Shown here piece after piece: positions 15,191 through 31,000 of a DNA stretch of 64,000 nt (positions are counted from its first letter, which is position 1; the number at the start of each line of letters is the position of its first letter). The DNA comes from Salvelinus alpinus (Eukaryota > Chordata > Actinopteri > Salmoniformes > Salmonidae): assembly GCF_045679555.1 (NCBI RefSeq), contig NC_092089.1, positions 6,748,675 through 6,812,674 on the forward strand, read 5' to 3'. A model generated the notes under the pieces. The model did no database searches, was not told the origin of the DNA, and saw only the letters and a list, made by a program, of their open reading frames with translations. The position numbers and the translations under genes are program-made.

Positions 15191-18100
15191 GTAGACCAGG
15201 GCCCTATGGTAACACTTTATATAGTACACTACTATAGACCAGGGCCCTATGGTAACACTTCATATAGTATACTACTATAGACCAGGGCCCTATGGTAACA
15301 CTTTATATAGTACACTACTATAGACCAGGGCCCTATGGTAACACTATATATAGTACACTACTATAGACCAGGGCCCTATGGTAACACTGGGCTTTATATA
15401 GTACACAACTATAGACCAGGGCCCTATGGTAACACTTTATATAGTACACTACTATAGACCAGGGCCCTATGGTAACACTTTATATAGTACACTACTATAG
15501 ACCAGGGCCCTATGGTAACACTGGGCTTTATATAGTACACTACTATAGACCAGGGCCCTATGGTAACACGTTATATAGTACACTACTATAGACCAGGGCC
15601 CTATGGTAACACGTTATATAGTACACTACTATAGACCAGGGCCCTATGGTAACACTGGACTTTATATAGTACACTACTATAGACCAGGGCCCTATGGTAA
15701 CACATTATATAGTACACTACTATAGACCAGGGCCCTATGGTAACACTGGGCTTTATATAGTACACTACTATAGACCAGGGGCCTATGGTAACACGTTATA
15801 TAGTACACTACTATAGACCAGGGCCCTATGGTAACACGTTATATAGTACACTACTATAGACCAGGGCCCTATGGTAACACTGGACTTTATATAGTACACT
15901 ACTATAGACCAGGGCCCTATGGTAACACATTATATAGTACACTACTATAGACCAGGGCCCTATGGTAACACTTTATATAGTACACTACTATAGACCAGGG
16001 TCCTATGGTAACACTGGACTTTATATAGTACACTACTATAGACCAGGGCCCTATGGTAACACTTTATATAGTACACTACTATAGACCAGGGCCCTATGGT
16101 AACACTGGACTTTATATAGTACACTACTATAGACCAGGGCCCTATGGTAACACTGGGCTTTATATAGTACACTACTATAGACCAGGGCCCTATGGTAACA
16201 CTTTATATAGTACACTACTATAGACCAGGGACCTATGGTAACACTGGGCTTTATATAGTACACTACTATAGACCAGGGCCCTATGGTAACACTGGGCTTT
16301 ATATAGTACACTACTATAGACCAGGGCCCTATGGTAACACTGGGCTTTATATAGTACACTACTATAGACCAGGGCCCTATGGTAACACTGGGCTTTATAT
16401 AGTACACTACTATAGACCAGGGCCCTATGGTAACACTGGGCTTTATATAGTACACTACTATAGACCAGGGCCCTATGGTAACACTGGACTTTATATAGTA
16501 CACTACTATAGACCAGGGCCCTATGGTAACACTTTATATAGTACACTACTATAGACCAGGGACCTATGGTAACACTGGACGTTATATAGTACACTACTAT
16601 AGACCAGGGCCCTATGGTAACACTTTATATAGTACACTACTATAGACCACGGCCCTATGGTAACACTTTATATAGTACACTACTATAGACCAGGGCCCTA
16701 TGGTAACACGTTATATAGTACACTACTATAGACCAGGGCCCTATGGTAACACTTTATATAGTACACTACTATAGACCAGGGCCCTATGGTAACACGTTAT
16801 ATAGTACACTACTATAGACCAGGGCCCTATGGTAACACTTTATATAGTACACTACTATAGACCAGGGCCCTATGGTAACACTTTATATAGTACACTACTA
16901 TAGACCAGGGCCCTATGGTAACACTTTATATAGTACACTACTATAGACCAGGGCCCTATGGTAACACTGTATATAGTACACTACTATAGACCAGGGCCCT
17001 ATGGTAACACTTTATATAGTACACTACTATAGACCAGGGCCCTATGGTAACACTGGACTTTATATAGTACACTACTATAGACCAGGGCCCTATGGTAACA
17101 CTTTATATAGTACACTACTATAGACCAGGGCCCTATGGTAACACTGGACTTTATATAGTACACTACTATAGACCAGGGCCCTATGGTAACACTTTATATA
17201 GTACACTACTATAGACCAGGGCCCTATGGTAACACTGAACGTTATATAGTACACTACTATAGACCAGGGCCCTATGGTAACACTTTATATAGTACACTAC
17301 TATAGACCAGGGCCCTATGGTAACACTTTATATAGTACACTACTATAGACCAGGGCCCTATGGTAACACGTTATATAGTACACTACTATAGACCAGGGCC
17401 CTATGGTAACACTGGACTTTATATAGTACACTACTATAGACCAGGGCCCTATGGTAACACTTTATATAGTACACTACTATAGACCAGGGCCCTATGGTAA
17501 CACTTTATATAGTACACTACTATAGACCAGGGCCCTATGGTAACACTTTATATAGTACACTACTATAGACCAGGGCCCTATGGTAACACTTTATATAGTA
17601 CACTACTATAGACCAGGGCCCTATGGTAACACTGGACTTTATATAGTACACTACTATAGACCAGGGCCCTATGGTAACACTGGACTTTATATAGTACACT
17701 ACTATAGACCAGGGCCCTATGGTAACACTTTATATAGTACACTACTATAGACCAGGGCCCTATGGTAACACGTTATATAGTACACTACTATAGACCAGGG
17801 CCCTATGGTAACACTGGACTTTATATAGTACACTACTGTAGACCAGGGCCCTATGGTAACACTTTATATAGTACACTACTATAGACCAGGGCCCTATGGT
17901 AACACTTCATATAGTATACTACTATAGACCAGGGCCCTATGGTAACACTTTATATAGTACACTACTATAGACCAGGGCCCTATGGTAACACTATATATAG
18001 TACACTACTATAGACCAGGGCCCTATGGTAACACTGGGCTTTATATAGTACACAACTATAGACCAGGGCCCTATGGTAACACTTTATATAGTACACTACT

Positions 18101-21100
18101 ATAGACCAGGGCCCTATGGTAACACTTTATATAGTACACTACTATAGACCAGGGCCCTATGGTAACACTGGGCTTTATATAGTACACTACTATAGACCAG
18201 GGCCCTATGGTAACACGTTATATAGTACACTACTATAGACCAGGGCCCTATGGTAACACGTTATATAGTACACTACTATAGACCAGGGCCCTATGGTAAC
18301 ACTGGACTTTATATAGTACACTACTATAGACCAGGGCCCTATGGTAACACATTATATAGTACACTACTATAGACCAGGGCCCTATGGTAACACTTTATAT
18401 AGTACACTACTATAGACCAGGGTCCTATGGTAACACTGGACTTTATATAGTACACTACTATAGACCAGGGCCCTATGGTAACACTTTATATAGTACACTA
18501 CTATAGACCAGGGCCCTATGGTAACACTGGACTTTATATAGTACACTACTATAGACCAGGGCCCTATGGTAACACTGGACTTTATATAGTACACTACTAT
18601 AGACCAGGGCCCTATGGTAACACTTTATATAGTACACTACTATAGACCAGGGACCTATGGTAACACTGGGCTTTATATAGTACACTACTATAGACCAGGG
18701 CCCTATGGTAACACTGGGCTTTATATAGTACACTACTATAGACCAGGGCCCTATGGTAACACTGGGCTTTATATAGTACACTACTATAGACCAGGGCCCT
18801 ATGGTAACACTGGGCTTTATATAGTACACTACTATAGACCAGGGCCCTATGGTAACACTGGGCTTTATATAGTACACTACTATAGACCAGGGCCCTATGG
18901 TAACACTGGACTTTATATAGTACACTACTATAGACCAGGGCCCTATGGTAACACTGGACTTTATATAGTACACTACTATAGACCAGGGCCCTATGGTAAC
19001 ACTGGACTTTATATAGTACACTACTATAGACCAGGGCCCTATGGTAACACTTTATATAGTACACTACTATAGACCAGGGCCCTATGGTAACACTTTATAT
19101 AGTACACTACTATAGACCAGGGCCCTATGGTAACACTTTATATAGTACACTACTATAGACCAGGGCCCTATGGTAACACTGGACTTTATATAGTACACTA
19201 CTATAGACCAGGGCCCTATGGTAACACTTTATATAGTACACTACTATAGACCAGGGCCCTATGGTAACACTGGACGTTATATAGTACACTACTATAGACC
19301 AGGGCCCTATGGTAACACTTTATATAGTACACTACTATAGACCAGGGCCCTATGGTAACACTTTATATAGTACACTACTATAGACCAGGGCCCTATGGTA
19401 ACACTGGACTTTATATAGTACACTACTATAGACCAGGGCCCTATGGTAACACTTTATATAGTACACTACTATAGACCAGGGCCCTATGGTAACACTGGAC
19501 TTTATATAGTACACTACTATAGACCAGGGCCCTATGGTAACACTTTATATAGTACACTACTATAGACCAGGGACCTATGGTAACACTGGACGTTATATAG
19601 TACACTACTATAGACCAGGGCCCTATGGTAACACTTTATATAGTACACTACTATAGACCACGGCCCTATGGTAACACTTTATATAGTACACTACTATAGA
19701 CCAGGGCCCTATGGTAACACGTTATATAGTACACTACTATAGACCAGGGCCCTATGGTAACACTTTATATAGTACACTACTATAGACCAGGGCCCTATGG
19801 TAACACGTTATATAGTACACTACTATAGACCAGGGCCCTATGGTAACACTTTATATAGTACACTACTATAGACCAGGGCCCTATGGTAACACTTTATATA
19901 GTACACTACTATAGACCAGGGCCCTATGGTAACACTTTATATAGTACACTACTATAGACCAGGGCCCTATGGTAACACTGTATATAGTACACTACTATAG
20001 ACCAGGGCCCTATGGTAACACTGGACTTTATATAGTACACTACTATAGACCAGGGCCCTATGGTAACACTTTATATAGTACACTACTATAGACCAGGGCC
20101 CTATGGTAACACTGAACGTTATATAGTACACTACTATAGACCAGGGCCCTATGGTAACACTTTATATAGTACACTACTATAGACCAGGGCCCTATGGTAA
20201 CACTTTATATAGTACACTACTATAGACCAGGGCCCTATGGTAACACGTTATATAGTACACTACTATAGACCAGGGCCCTATGGTAACACTGGACTTTATA
20301 TAGTACACTACTATAGACCAGGGCCCTATGGTAACACTTTATATAGTACACTACTATAGACCAGGGCCCTATGGTAACACTTTATATAGTACACTACTAT
20401 AGACCAGGGCCCTATGGTAACACTTTATATAGTACACTACTATAGACCAGGGCCCTATGGTAACACTTTATATAGTACACTACTATAGACCAGGGCCCTA
20501 TGGTAACACTGGACTTTATATAGTACACTACTATAGACCAGGGCCCTATGGTAACACTGGACTTTATATAGTACACTACTATAGACCAGGGCCCTATGGT
20601 AACACTTTATATAGTACACTACTATAGACCAGGGCCCTATGGTAACACGTTATATAGTACACTACTATAGACCAGGGCCCTATGGTAACACTGGACTTTA
20701 TATAGTACACTACTGTAGACCAGGGCCCTATGGTAACACTTTATATAGTACACTACTATAGACCAGGGCCCTATGGTAACACTTCATATAGTATACTACT
20801 ATAGACCAGGGCCCTATGGTAACACTTTATATAGTACACTACTATAGACCAGGGCCCTATGGTAACACTATATATAGTACACTACTATAGACCAGGGCCC
20901 TATGGTAACACTGGGCTTTATATAGTACACAACTATAGACCAGGGCCCTATGGTAACACTTTATATAGTACACTACTATAGACCAGGGCCCTATGGTAAC
21001 ACTTTATATAGTACACTACTATAGACCAGGGCCCTATGGTAACACTGGGCTTTATATAGTACACTACTATAGACCAGGGCCCTATGGTAACACGTTATAT

Positions 21101-24100
21101 AGTACACTACTATAGACCAGGGCCCTATGGTAACACGTTATATAGTACACTACTATAGACCAGGGCCCTATGGTAACACTGGACTTTATATAGTACACTA
21201 CTATAGACCAGGGCCCTATGGTAACACATTATATAGTACACTACTATAGACCAGGGCCCTATGGTAACACTTTATATAGTACACTACTATAGACCAGGGT
21301 CCTATGGTAACACTGGACTTTATATAGTACACTACTATAGACCAGGGCCCTATGGTAACACTTTATATAGTACACTACTATAGACCAGGGCCCTATGGTA
21401 ACACTGGACTTTATATAGTACACTACTATAGACCAGGGCCCTATGGTAACACTGGGCTTTATATAGTACACTACTATAGACCAGGGCCCTATGGTAACAC
21501 TTTATATAGTACACTACTATAGACCAGGGACCTATGGTAACACTGGGCTTTATATAGTACACTACTATAGACCAGGGCCCTATGGTAACACTGGGCTTTA
21601 TATAGTACACTACTATAGACCAGGGCCCTATGGTAACACTGGGCTTTATATAGTACACTACTATAGACCAGGGCCCTATGGTAACACTGGGCTTTATATA
21701 GTACACTACTATAGACCAGGGCCCTATGGTAACACTGGGCTTTATATAGTACACTACTATAGACCAGGGCCCTATGGTAACACTGGACTTTATATAGTAC
21801 ACTACTATAGACCAGGGCCCTATGGTAACACTGGACTTTATATAGTACACTACTATAGACCAGGGCCCTATGGTAACACTGGACTTTATATAGTACACTA
21901 CTATAGACCAGGGCCCTATGGTAACACTTTATATAGTACACTACTATAGACCAGGGCCCTATGGTAACACTTTATATAGTACACTACTATAGACCAGGGC
22001 CCTATGGTAACACTTTATATAGTACACTACTATAGACCAGGGCCCTATGGTAACACTGGACTTTATATAGTACACTACTATAGACCAGGGCCCTATGGTA
22101 ACACTTTATATAGTACACTACTATAGACCAGGGCCCTATGGTAACACTGGACGTTATATAGTACACTACTATAGACCAGGGCCCTATGGTAACACTTTAT
22201 ATAGTACACTACTATAGACCAGGGCCCTATGGTAACACTTTATATAGTACACTACTATAGACCAGGGCCCTATGGTAACACTGGACTTTATATAGTACAC
22301 TACTATAGACCAGGGCCCTATGGTAACACTTTATATAGTACACTACTATAGACCAGGGCCCTATGGTAACACTGGACTTTATATAGTACACTACTATAGA
22401 CCAGGGCCCTATGGTAACACTTTATATAGTACACTACTATAGACCAGGGACCTATGGTAACACTGGACGTTATATAGTACACTACTATAGACCAGGGCCC
22501 TATGGTAACACTTTATATAGTACACTACTATAGACCACGGCCCTATGGTAACACTTTATATAGTACACTACTATAGACCAGGGCCCTATGGTAACACGTT
22601 ATATAGTACACTACTATAGACCAGGGCCCTATGGTAACACTTTATATAGTACACTACTATAGACCAGGGCCCTATGGTAACACGTTATATAGTACACTAC
22701 TATAGACCAGGGCCCTATGGTAACACTTTATATAGTACACTACTATAGACCAGGGCCCTATGGTAACACTTTATATAGTACACTACTATAGACCAGGGCC
22801 CTATGGTAACACTTTATATAGTACACTACTATAGACCAGGGCCCTATGGTAACACTGTATATAGTACACTACTATAGACCAGGGCCCTATGGTAACACTT
22901 TATATAGTACACTACTATAGACCAGGGCCCTATGGTAACACTGGACTTTATATAGTACACTACTATAGACCAGGGCCCTATGGTAACACTTTATATAGTA
23001 CACTACTATAGACCAGGGCCCTATGGTAACACTGGACTTTATATAGTACACTACTATAGACCAGGGCCCTATGGTAACACTTTATATAGTACACTACTAT
23101 AGACCAGGGCCCTATGGTAACACTGAACGTTATATAGTACACTACTATAGACCAGGGCCCTATGGTAACACTTTATATAGTACACTACTATAGACCAGGG
23201 CCCTATGGTAACACTTTATATAGTACACTACTATAGACCAGGGCCCTATGGTAACACGTTATATAGTACACTACTATAGACCAGGGCCCTATGGTAACAC
23301 TGGACTTTATATAGTACACTACTATAGACCAGGGCCCTATGGTAACACTTTATATAGTACACTACTATAGACCAGGGCCCTATGGTAACACTTTATATAG
23401 TACACTACTATAGACCAGGGCCCTATGGTAACACTTTATATAGTACACTACTATAGACCAGGGCCCTATGGTAACACTTTATATAGTACACTACTATAGA
23501 CCAGGGCCCTATGGTAACACTGGACTTTATATAGTACACTACTATAGACCAGGGCCCTATGGTAACACTGGACTTTATATAGTACACTACTATAGACCAG
23601 GGCCCTATGGTAACACTTTATATAGTACACTACTATAGACCAGGGCCCTATGGTAACACGTTATATAGTACACTACTATAGACCAGGGCCCTATGGTAAC
23701 ACTGGACTTTATATAGTACACTACTGTAGACCAGGGCCCTATGGTAACACTTTATATAGTACACTACTATAGACCAGGGCCCTATGGTAACACTTCATAT
23801 AGTATACTACTATAGACCAGGGCCCTATGGTAACACTTTATATAGTACACTACTATAGACCAGGGCCCTATGGTAACACTATATATAGTACACTACTATA
23901 GACCAGGGCCCTATGGTAACACTGGGCTTTATATAGTACACAACTATAGACCAGGGCCCTATGGTAACACTTTATATAGTACACTACTATAGACCAGGGC
24001 CCTATGGTAACACTTTATATAGTACACTACTATAGACCAGGGCCCTATGGTAACACTGGGCTTTATATAGTACACTACTATAGACCAGGGCCCTATGGTA

Positions 24101-27100
24101 ACACGTTATATAGTACACTACTATAGACCAGGGCCCTATGGTAACACGTTATATAGTACACTACTATAGACCAGGGCCCTATGGTAACACTGGACTTTAT
24201 ATAGTACACTACTATAGACCAGGGCCCTATGGTAACACATTATATAGTACACTACTATAGACCAGGGCCCTATGGTAACACTGGGCTTTATATAGTACAC
24301 TACTATAGACCAGGGGCCTATGGTAACACGTTATATAGTACACTACTATAGACCAGGGCCCTATGGTAACACGTTATATAGTACACTACTATAGACCAGG
24401 GCCCTATGGTAACACTGGACTTTATATAGTACACTACTATAGACCAGGGCCCTATGGTAACACATTATATAGTACACTACTATAGACCAGGGCCCTATGG
24501 TAACACTTTATATAGTACACTACTATAGACCAGGGTCCTATGGTAACACTGGACTTTATATAGTACACTACTATAGACCAGGGCCCTATGGTAACACTTT
24601 ATATAGTACACTACTATAGACCAGGGCCCTATGGTAACACTGGACTTTATATAGTACACTACTATAGACCAGGGCCCTATGGTAACACTGGGCTTTATAT
24701 AGTACACTACTATAGACCAGGGCCCTATGGTAACACTTTATATAGTACACTACTATAGACCAGGGACCTATGGTAACACTGGGCTTTATATAGTACACTA
24801 CTATAGACCAGGGCCCTATGGTAACACTGGGCTTTATATAGTACACTACTATAGACCAGGGCCCTATGGTAACACTTTATATAGTACACTACTATAGACC
24901 AGGGCCCTATGGTAACACGTTATATAGTACACTACTATAGACCAGGGCCCTATGGTAACACTTTATATAGTACACTACTATAGACCAGGGCCCTATGGTA
25001 ACACGTTATATAGTACACTACTATAGACCAGGGCCCTATGGTAACACTTTATATAGTACACTACTATAGACCAGGGCCCTATGGTAACACTGGGCTTTAT
25101 ATAGTACACTACTATAGACCAGGGCCCTATGGTAACACTTTATATAGTACACTACTATAGACCAGGGCCCTATGGTAACACTTTATATAGTACACTACTA
25201 TAGACCAGGGCCCTATGGTAACACTGTATATAGTACAATACTATAGACCAGGGCCCTATGGTAACACTTTATATAGTACACTACTATAGACCAGGGCCCT
25301 ATGGTAACACGTTATATAGTACACTACTATAGACCAGGGCCCTATGGTAACACGTTATATAGTACACTACTATAGACCAGGGCCCTATGGTAACACTGGA
25401 CTTTATATAGTACACTACTATAGACCAGGGCCCTATGGTAACACATTATATAGTACACTACTATAGACCAGGGCCCTATGGTAACACTGGACTTTATATA
25501 GTACACTACTATAGACCAGGGCCCTATGGTAACACTTTATATAGTACACTACTATAGACCAGGGACCTATGGTAACACTGGGCTTTATATAGTACACTAC
25601 TATAGACCAGGGCCCTATGGTAACACTTTATATAGTACACTACTATAGACCAGGGCCCTATGGTAACACGTTATATAGTACACTACTATAGACCAGGGCC
25701 CTATGGTAACACTTTATATAGTACACTACTATAGACCAGGGCCCTATGGTAACACGTTATATAGTACACTACTATAGACCAGGGCCCTATGGTAACACGT
25801 TATATAGTACACTACTATAGACCAGGGCCCTATGGTAACACTGGGCTTTATATAGTACACTACTATAGACCAGGGCCCTATGGTAACACTTTATATAGTA
25901 CACTACTACAGACCAGGGCCCTATGGTAACACGTTATATAGTACACTACTATAGACCAGGGCCCTATGGTAACACTTTATATAGTACACTACTATAGACC
26001 AGGGCCCTATGGTAACACTGGACTTTATATAGTACACTACTATAGACCAGGGCCCTATGGTAACACTGGACTTTATATAGTACACTACTATAGACCAGGG
26101 CCCTATGGTAACACTTTATATAGTACACTACTATAGACCAGGGCCCTATGGTAACACGTTATATAGTACACTACTATAGACCAGGGCCCTATGGTAACAC
26201 TGGACTTTATATAGTACACTACTGTAGACCAGGGCCCTATGGTAACACTTTATATAGTATACTACTATAGACCAGGGCCCTATGGTAACACTTTATATAG
26301 TACACTACTATAGACCAGGGCCCTATGGTAACACTATATATAGTACACTACTATAGACCAGGGCCCTATGGTAACACTGGGCTTTATATAGTACACAACT
26401 ATAGACCAGGGCCCTATGGTAACACTTTATATAGTACACTACTATAGACCAGGGCCCTATGGTAACACTTTATATAGTACACTACTATAGACCAGGGCCC
26501 TATGGTAACACTGGGCTTTATATAGTACACTACTATAGACCAGGGCCCTATGGTAACACGTTATATAGTACACTACTATAGACCAGGGCCCTATGGTAAC
26601 ACGTTATATAGTACACTACTATAGACCAGGGCCCTATGGTAACACTGGACTTTATATAGTACACTACTATAGACCAGGGCCCTATGGTAACACATTATAT
26701 AGTACACTACTATAGACCAGGGCCCTATGGTAACACTGGGCTTTATATAGTACACTACTATAGACCAGGGGCCTATGGTAACACGTTATATAGTACACTA
26801 CTATAGACCAGGGCCCTATGGTAACACTGGACTTTATATAGTACACTACTATAGACCAGGGCCCTATGGTAACACATTATATAGTACACTACTATAGACC
26901 AGGGCCCTATGGTAACACTTTATATAGTACACTACTATAGACCAGGGCCCTATGGTAACACTGGACTTTATATAGTACACTACTATAGACCAGGGCCCTA
27001 TGGTAACACTTTATATAGTACACTACTATAGACCAGGGCCCTATGGTAACACTGGACTTTATATAGTACACTACTATAGACCAGGGCCCTATGGTAACAC

Positions 27101-30100
27101 ATTATATAGTACACTACTATAGACCAGGGCCCTATGGTAACACTTTATATAGTACACTACTATAGACCAGGGTCCTATGGTAACACTGGACTTTATATAG
27201 TACACTACTATAGACCAGGGCCCTATGGTAACACTTTATATAGTACACTACTATAGACCAGGGCCCTATGGTAACACTGGACTTTATATAGTACACTACT
27301 ATAGACCAGGGCCCTATGGTAACACTGGGCTTTATATAGTACACTACTATAGACCAGGGCCCTATGGTAACACTTTATATAGTACACTACTATAGACCAG
27401 GGACCTATGGTAACACTGGGCTTTATATAGTACACTACTATAGACCAGGGCCCTATGGTAACACTGGGCTTTATATAGTACACTACTATAGACCAGGGCC
27501 CTATGGTAACACTTTATATAGTACACTACTATAGACCAGGGCCCTATGGTAACACGTTATATAGTACACTACTATAGACCAGGGCCCTATGGTAACACTT
27601 TATATAGTACACTACTATAGACCAGGGCCCTATGGTAACACGTTATATAGTACACTACTATAGACCAGGGCCCTATGGTAACACTTTATATAGTACACTA
27701 CTATAGACCAGGGCCCTATGGTAACACTGGGCTTTATATAGTACACTACTATAGACCAGGGCCCTATGGTAACACTTTATATAGTACACTACTATAGACC
27801 AGGGCCCTATGGTAACACTTTATATAGTACACTACTATAGACCAGGGCCCTATGGTAACACTGTATATAGTACAATACTATAGACCAGGGCCCTATGGTA
27901 ACACTTTATATAGTACACTACTATAGACCAGGGCCCTATGGTAACACGTTATATAGTACACTACTATAGACCAGGGCCCTATGGTAACACGTTATATAGT
28001 ACACTACTATAGACCAGGGCCCTATGGTAACACTGGACTTTATATAGTACACTACTATAGACCAGGGCCCTATGGTAACACATTATATAGTACACTACTA
28101 TAGACCAGGGCCCTATGGTAACACTGGACTTTATATAGTACACTACTATAGACCAGGGCCCTATGGTAACACTTTATATAGTACACTACTATAGACCAGG
28201 GACCTATGGTAACACTGGGCTTTATATAGTACACTACTATAGACCAGGGCCCTATGGTAACACTTTATATAGTACACTACTATAGACCAGGGCCCTATGG
28301 TAACACGTTATATAGTACACTACTATAGACCAGGGCCCTATGGTAACACTTTATATAGTACACTACTATAGACCAGGGCCCTATGGTAACACGTTATATA
28401 GTACACTACTATAGACCAGGGCCCTATGGTAACACGTTATATAGTACACTACTATAGACCAGGGCCCTATGGTAACACTGGGCTTTATATAGTACACTAC
28501 TATAGACCAGGGCCCTATGGTAACACTTTATATAGTACACTACTACAGACCAGGGCCCTATGGTAACACGTTATATAGTACACTACTATAGACCAGGGCC
28601 CTATGGTAACACTTTATATAGTACACTACTATAGACCAGGGCCCTATGGTAACACTGGACTTTATATAGTACACTACTATAGACCAGGGCCCTATGGTAA
28701 CACTGGACTTTATATAGTACACTACTATAGACCAGGGCCCTATGGTAACACTTTATATAGTACACTACTATAGACCAGGGCCCTATGGTAACACGTTATA
28801 TAGTACACTACTATAGACCAGGGCCCTATGGTAACACTGGACTTTATATAGTACACTACTGTAGACCAGGGCCCTATGGTAACACTTTATATAGTATACT
28901 ACTATAGACCAGGGCCCTATGGTAACACTTTATATAGTACACTACTATAGACCAGGGCCCTATGGTAACACTATATATAGTACACTACTATAGACCAGGG
29001 CCCTATGGTAACACTGGGCTTTATATAGTACACAACTATAGACCAGGGCCCTATGGTAACACTTTATATAGTACACTACTATAGACCAGGGCCCTATGGT
29101 AACACTTTATATAGTACACTACTATAGACCAGGGCCCTATGGTAACACTGGGCTTTATATAGTACACTACTATAGACCAGGGCCCTATGGTAACACGTTA
29201 TATAGTACACTACTATAGACCAGGGCCCTATGGTAACACGTTATATAGTACACTACTATAGACCAGGGCCCTATGGTAACACTGGACTTTATATAGTACA
29301 CTACTATAGACCAGGGCCCTATGGTAACACATTATATAGTACACTACTATAGACCAGGGCCCTATGGTAACACTGGGCTTTATATAGTACACTACTATAG
29401 ACCAGGGGCCTATGGTAACACGTTATATAGTACACTACTATAGACCAGGGCCCTATGGTAACACTGGACTTTATATAGTACACTACTATAGACCAGGGCC
29501 CTATGGTAACACATTATATAGTACACTACTATAGACCAGGGCCCTATGGTAACACTTTATATAGTACACTACTATAGACCAGGGCCCTATGGTAACACTG
29601 GACTTTATATAGTACACTACTATAGACCAGGGCCCTATGGTAACACTTTATATAGTACACTACTATAGACCAGGGCCCTATGGTAACACTGGACTTTATA
29701 TAGTACACTACTATAGACCAGGGCCCTATGGTAACACTGGGCTTTATATAGTACACTACTATAGACCAGGGCCCTATGGTAACACTTTATATAGTACACT
29801 ACTATAGACCAGGGACCTATGGTAACACTGGGCTTTATATAGTACACTACTATAGACCAGGGCCCTATGGTAACACTTTATATAGTACACTACTATAGAC
29901 CAGGGCCCTATGGTAACACGTTATATAGTACACTACTATAGACCAGGGCCCTATGGTAACACTTTATATAGTACACTACTATAGACCAGGGCCCTATGGT
30001 AACACTTTATATAGTACACTACTATAGACCAGGGCCCTATGGTAACACTTTATATAGTACACTACTATAGACCAGGGCCCTATGGTAACACTGGGCTTTA

Positions 30101-31000
30101 TATAGTACACTACTATAGACCAGGGCCCTATGGTAACACTTTATATAGTACACTACTATAGACCAGGGCCCTATGGTAACACTTTATATAGTACACTACT
30201 ATAGACCAGGGCCCTATGGTAACACTGTATATAGTACACTACTATAGACCAGGGCCCTATGGTAACACTTTATATAGTACACTACTATAGACCAGGGCCC
30301 TATGGTAACACGTTATATAGTACACTACTATAGACCAGGGCCCTATGGTAACACGTTATATAGTACACTACTATAGACCAGGGCCCTATGGTAACACTGG
30401 ACTTTATATAGTACACTACTATAGACCAGGGCCCTATGGTAACACATTATATAGTACACTACTATAGACCAGGGCCCTATGGTAACACTGGACTTTATAT
30501 AGTACACTACTATAGACCAGGGCCCTATGGTAACACTTTATATAGTACACTACTATAGACCAGGGACCTATGGTAACACTGGGCTTTATATAGTACACTA
30601 CTATAGACCAGGGCCCTATGGTAACACTTTATATAGTACACTACTATAGACCAGGGCCCTATGGTAACACGTTATATAGTACACTACTATAGACCAGGGC
30701 CCTATGGTAACACTTTATATAGTACACTACTATAGACCAGGGCCCTATGGTAACACGTTATATAGTACACTACTATAGACCAGGGCCCTATGGTAACACG
30801 TTATATAGTACACTACTATAGACCAGGGCCCTATGGTAACACTGGACTTTATATAGTACACTACTATAGACCAGGGCCCTATGGTAACACTTTATATAGT
30901 ACACTACTACAGACCAGGGCCCTATGGTAACACGTTATATAGTACACTACTATAGACCAGGGCACTATGGTAACACGTTATATAGTACACTACTATAGAC
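15191..31000. repeat. Multi-kilobase higher-order repeat blocks of the satellite
   Basis: The rare variant ACTACTGTAGACC (normally ACTACTATAGACC) has its G at 15191, 17838, 20715, 23726, 26224 and 28861, with one earlier copy at 7817. Intervals are 2647, 2877, 3011, 2498 and 2637 bp; the step from 7817 to 15191 is 7374 bp. Two other rare variants confirm this. CACGGCCC occurs at 12946, 16650, 19661 and 22538. CACTGAACG has its AACACTGAAC context starting at 14541, 17231, 20108 and 23119. The blocks differ by whole units, as expected of unequal exchange. The right edge of the block series is approximate. Confidence 0.85.
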
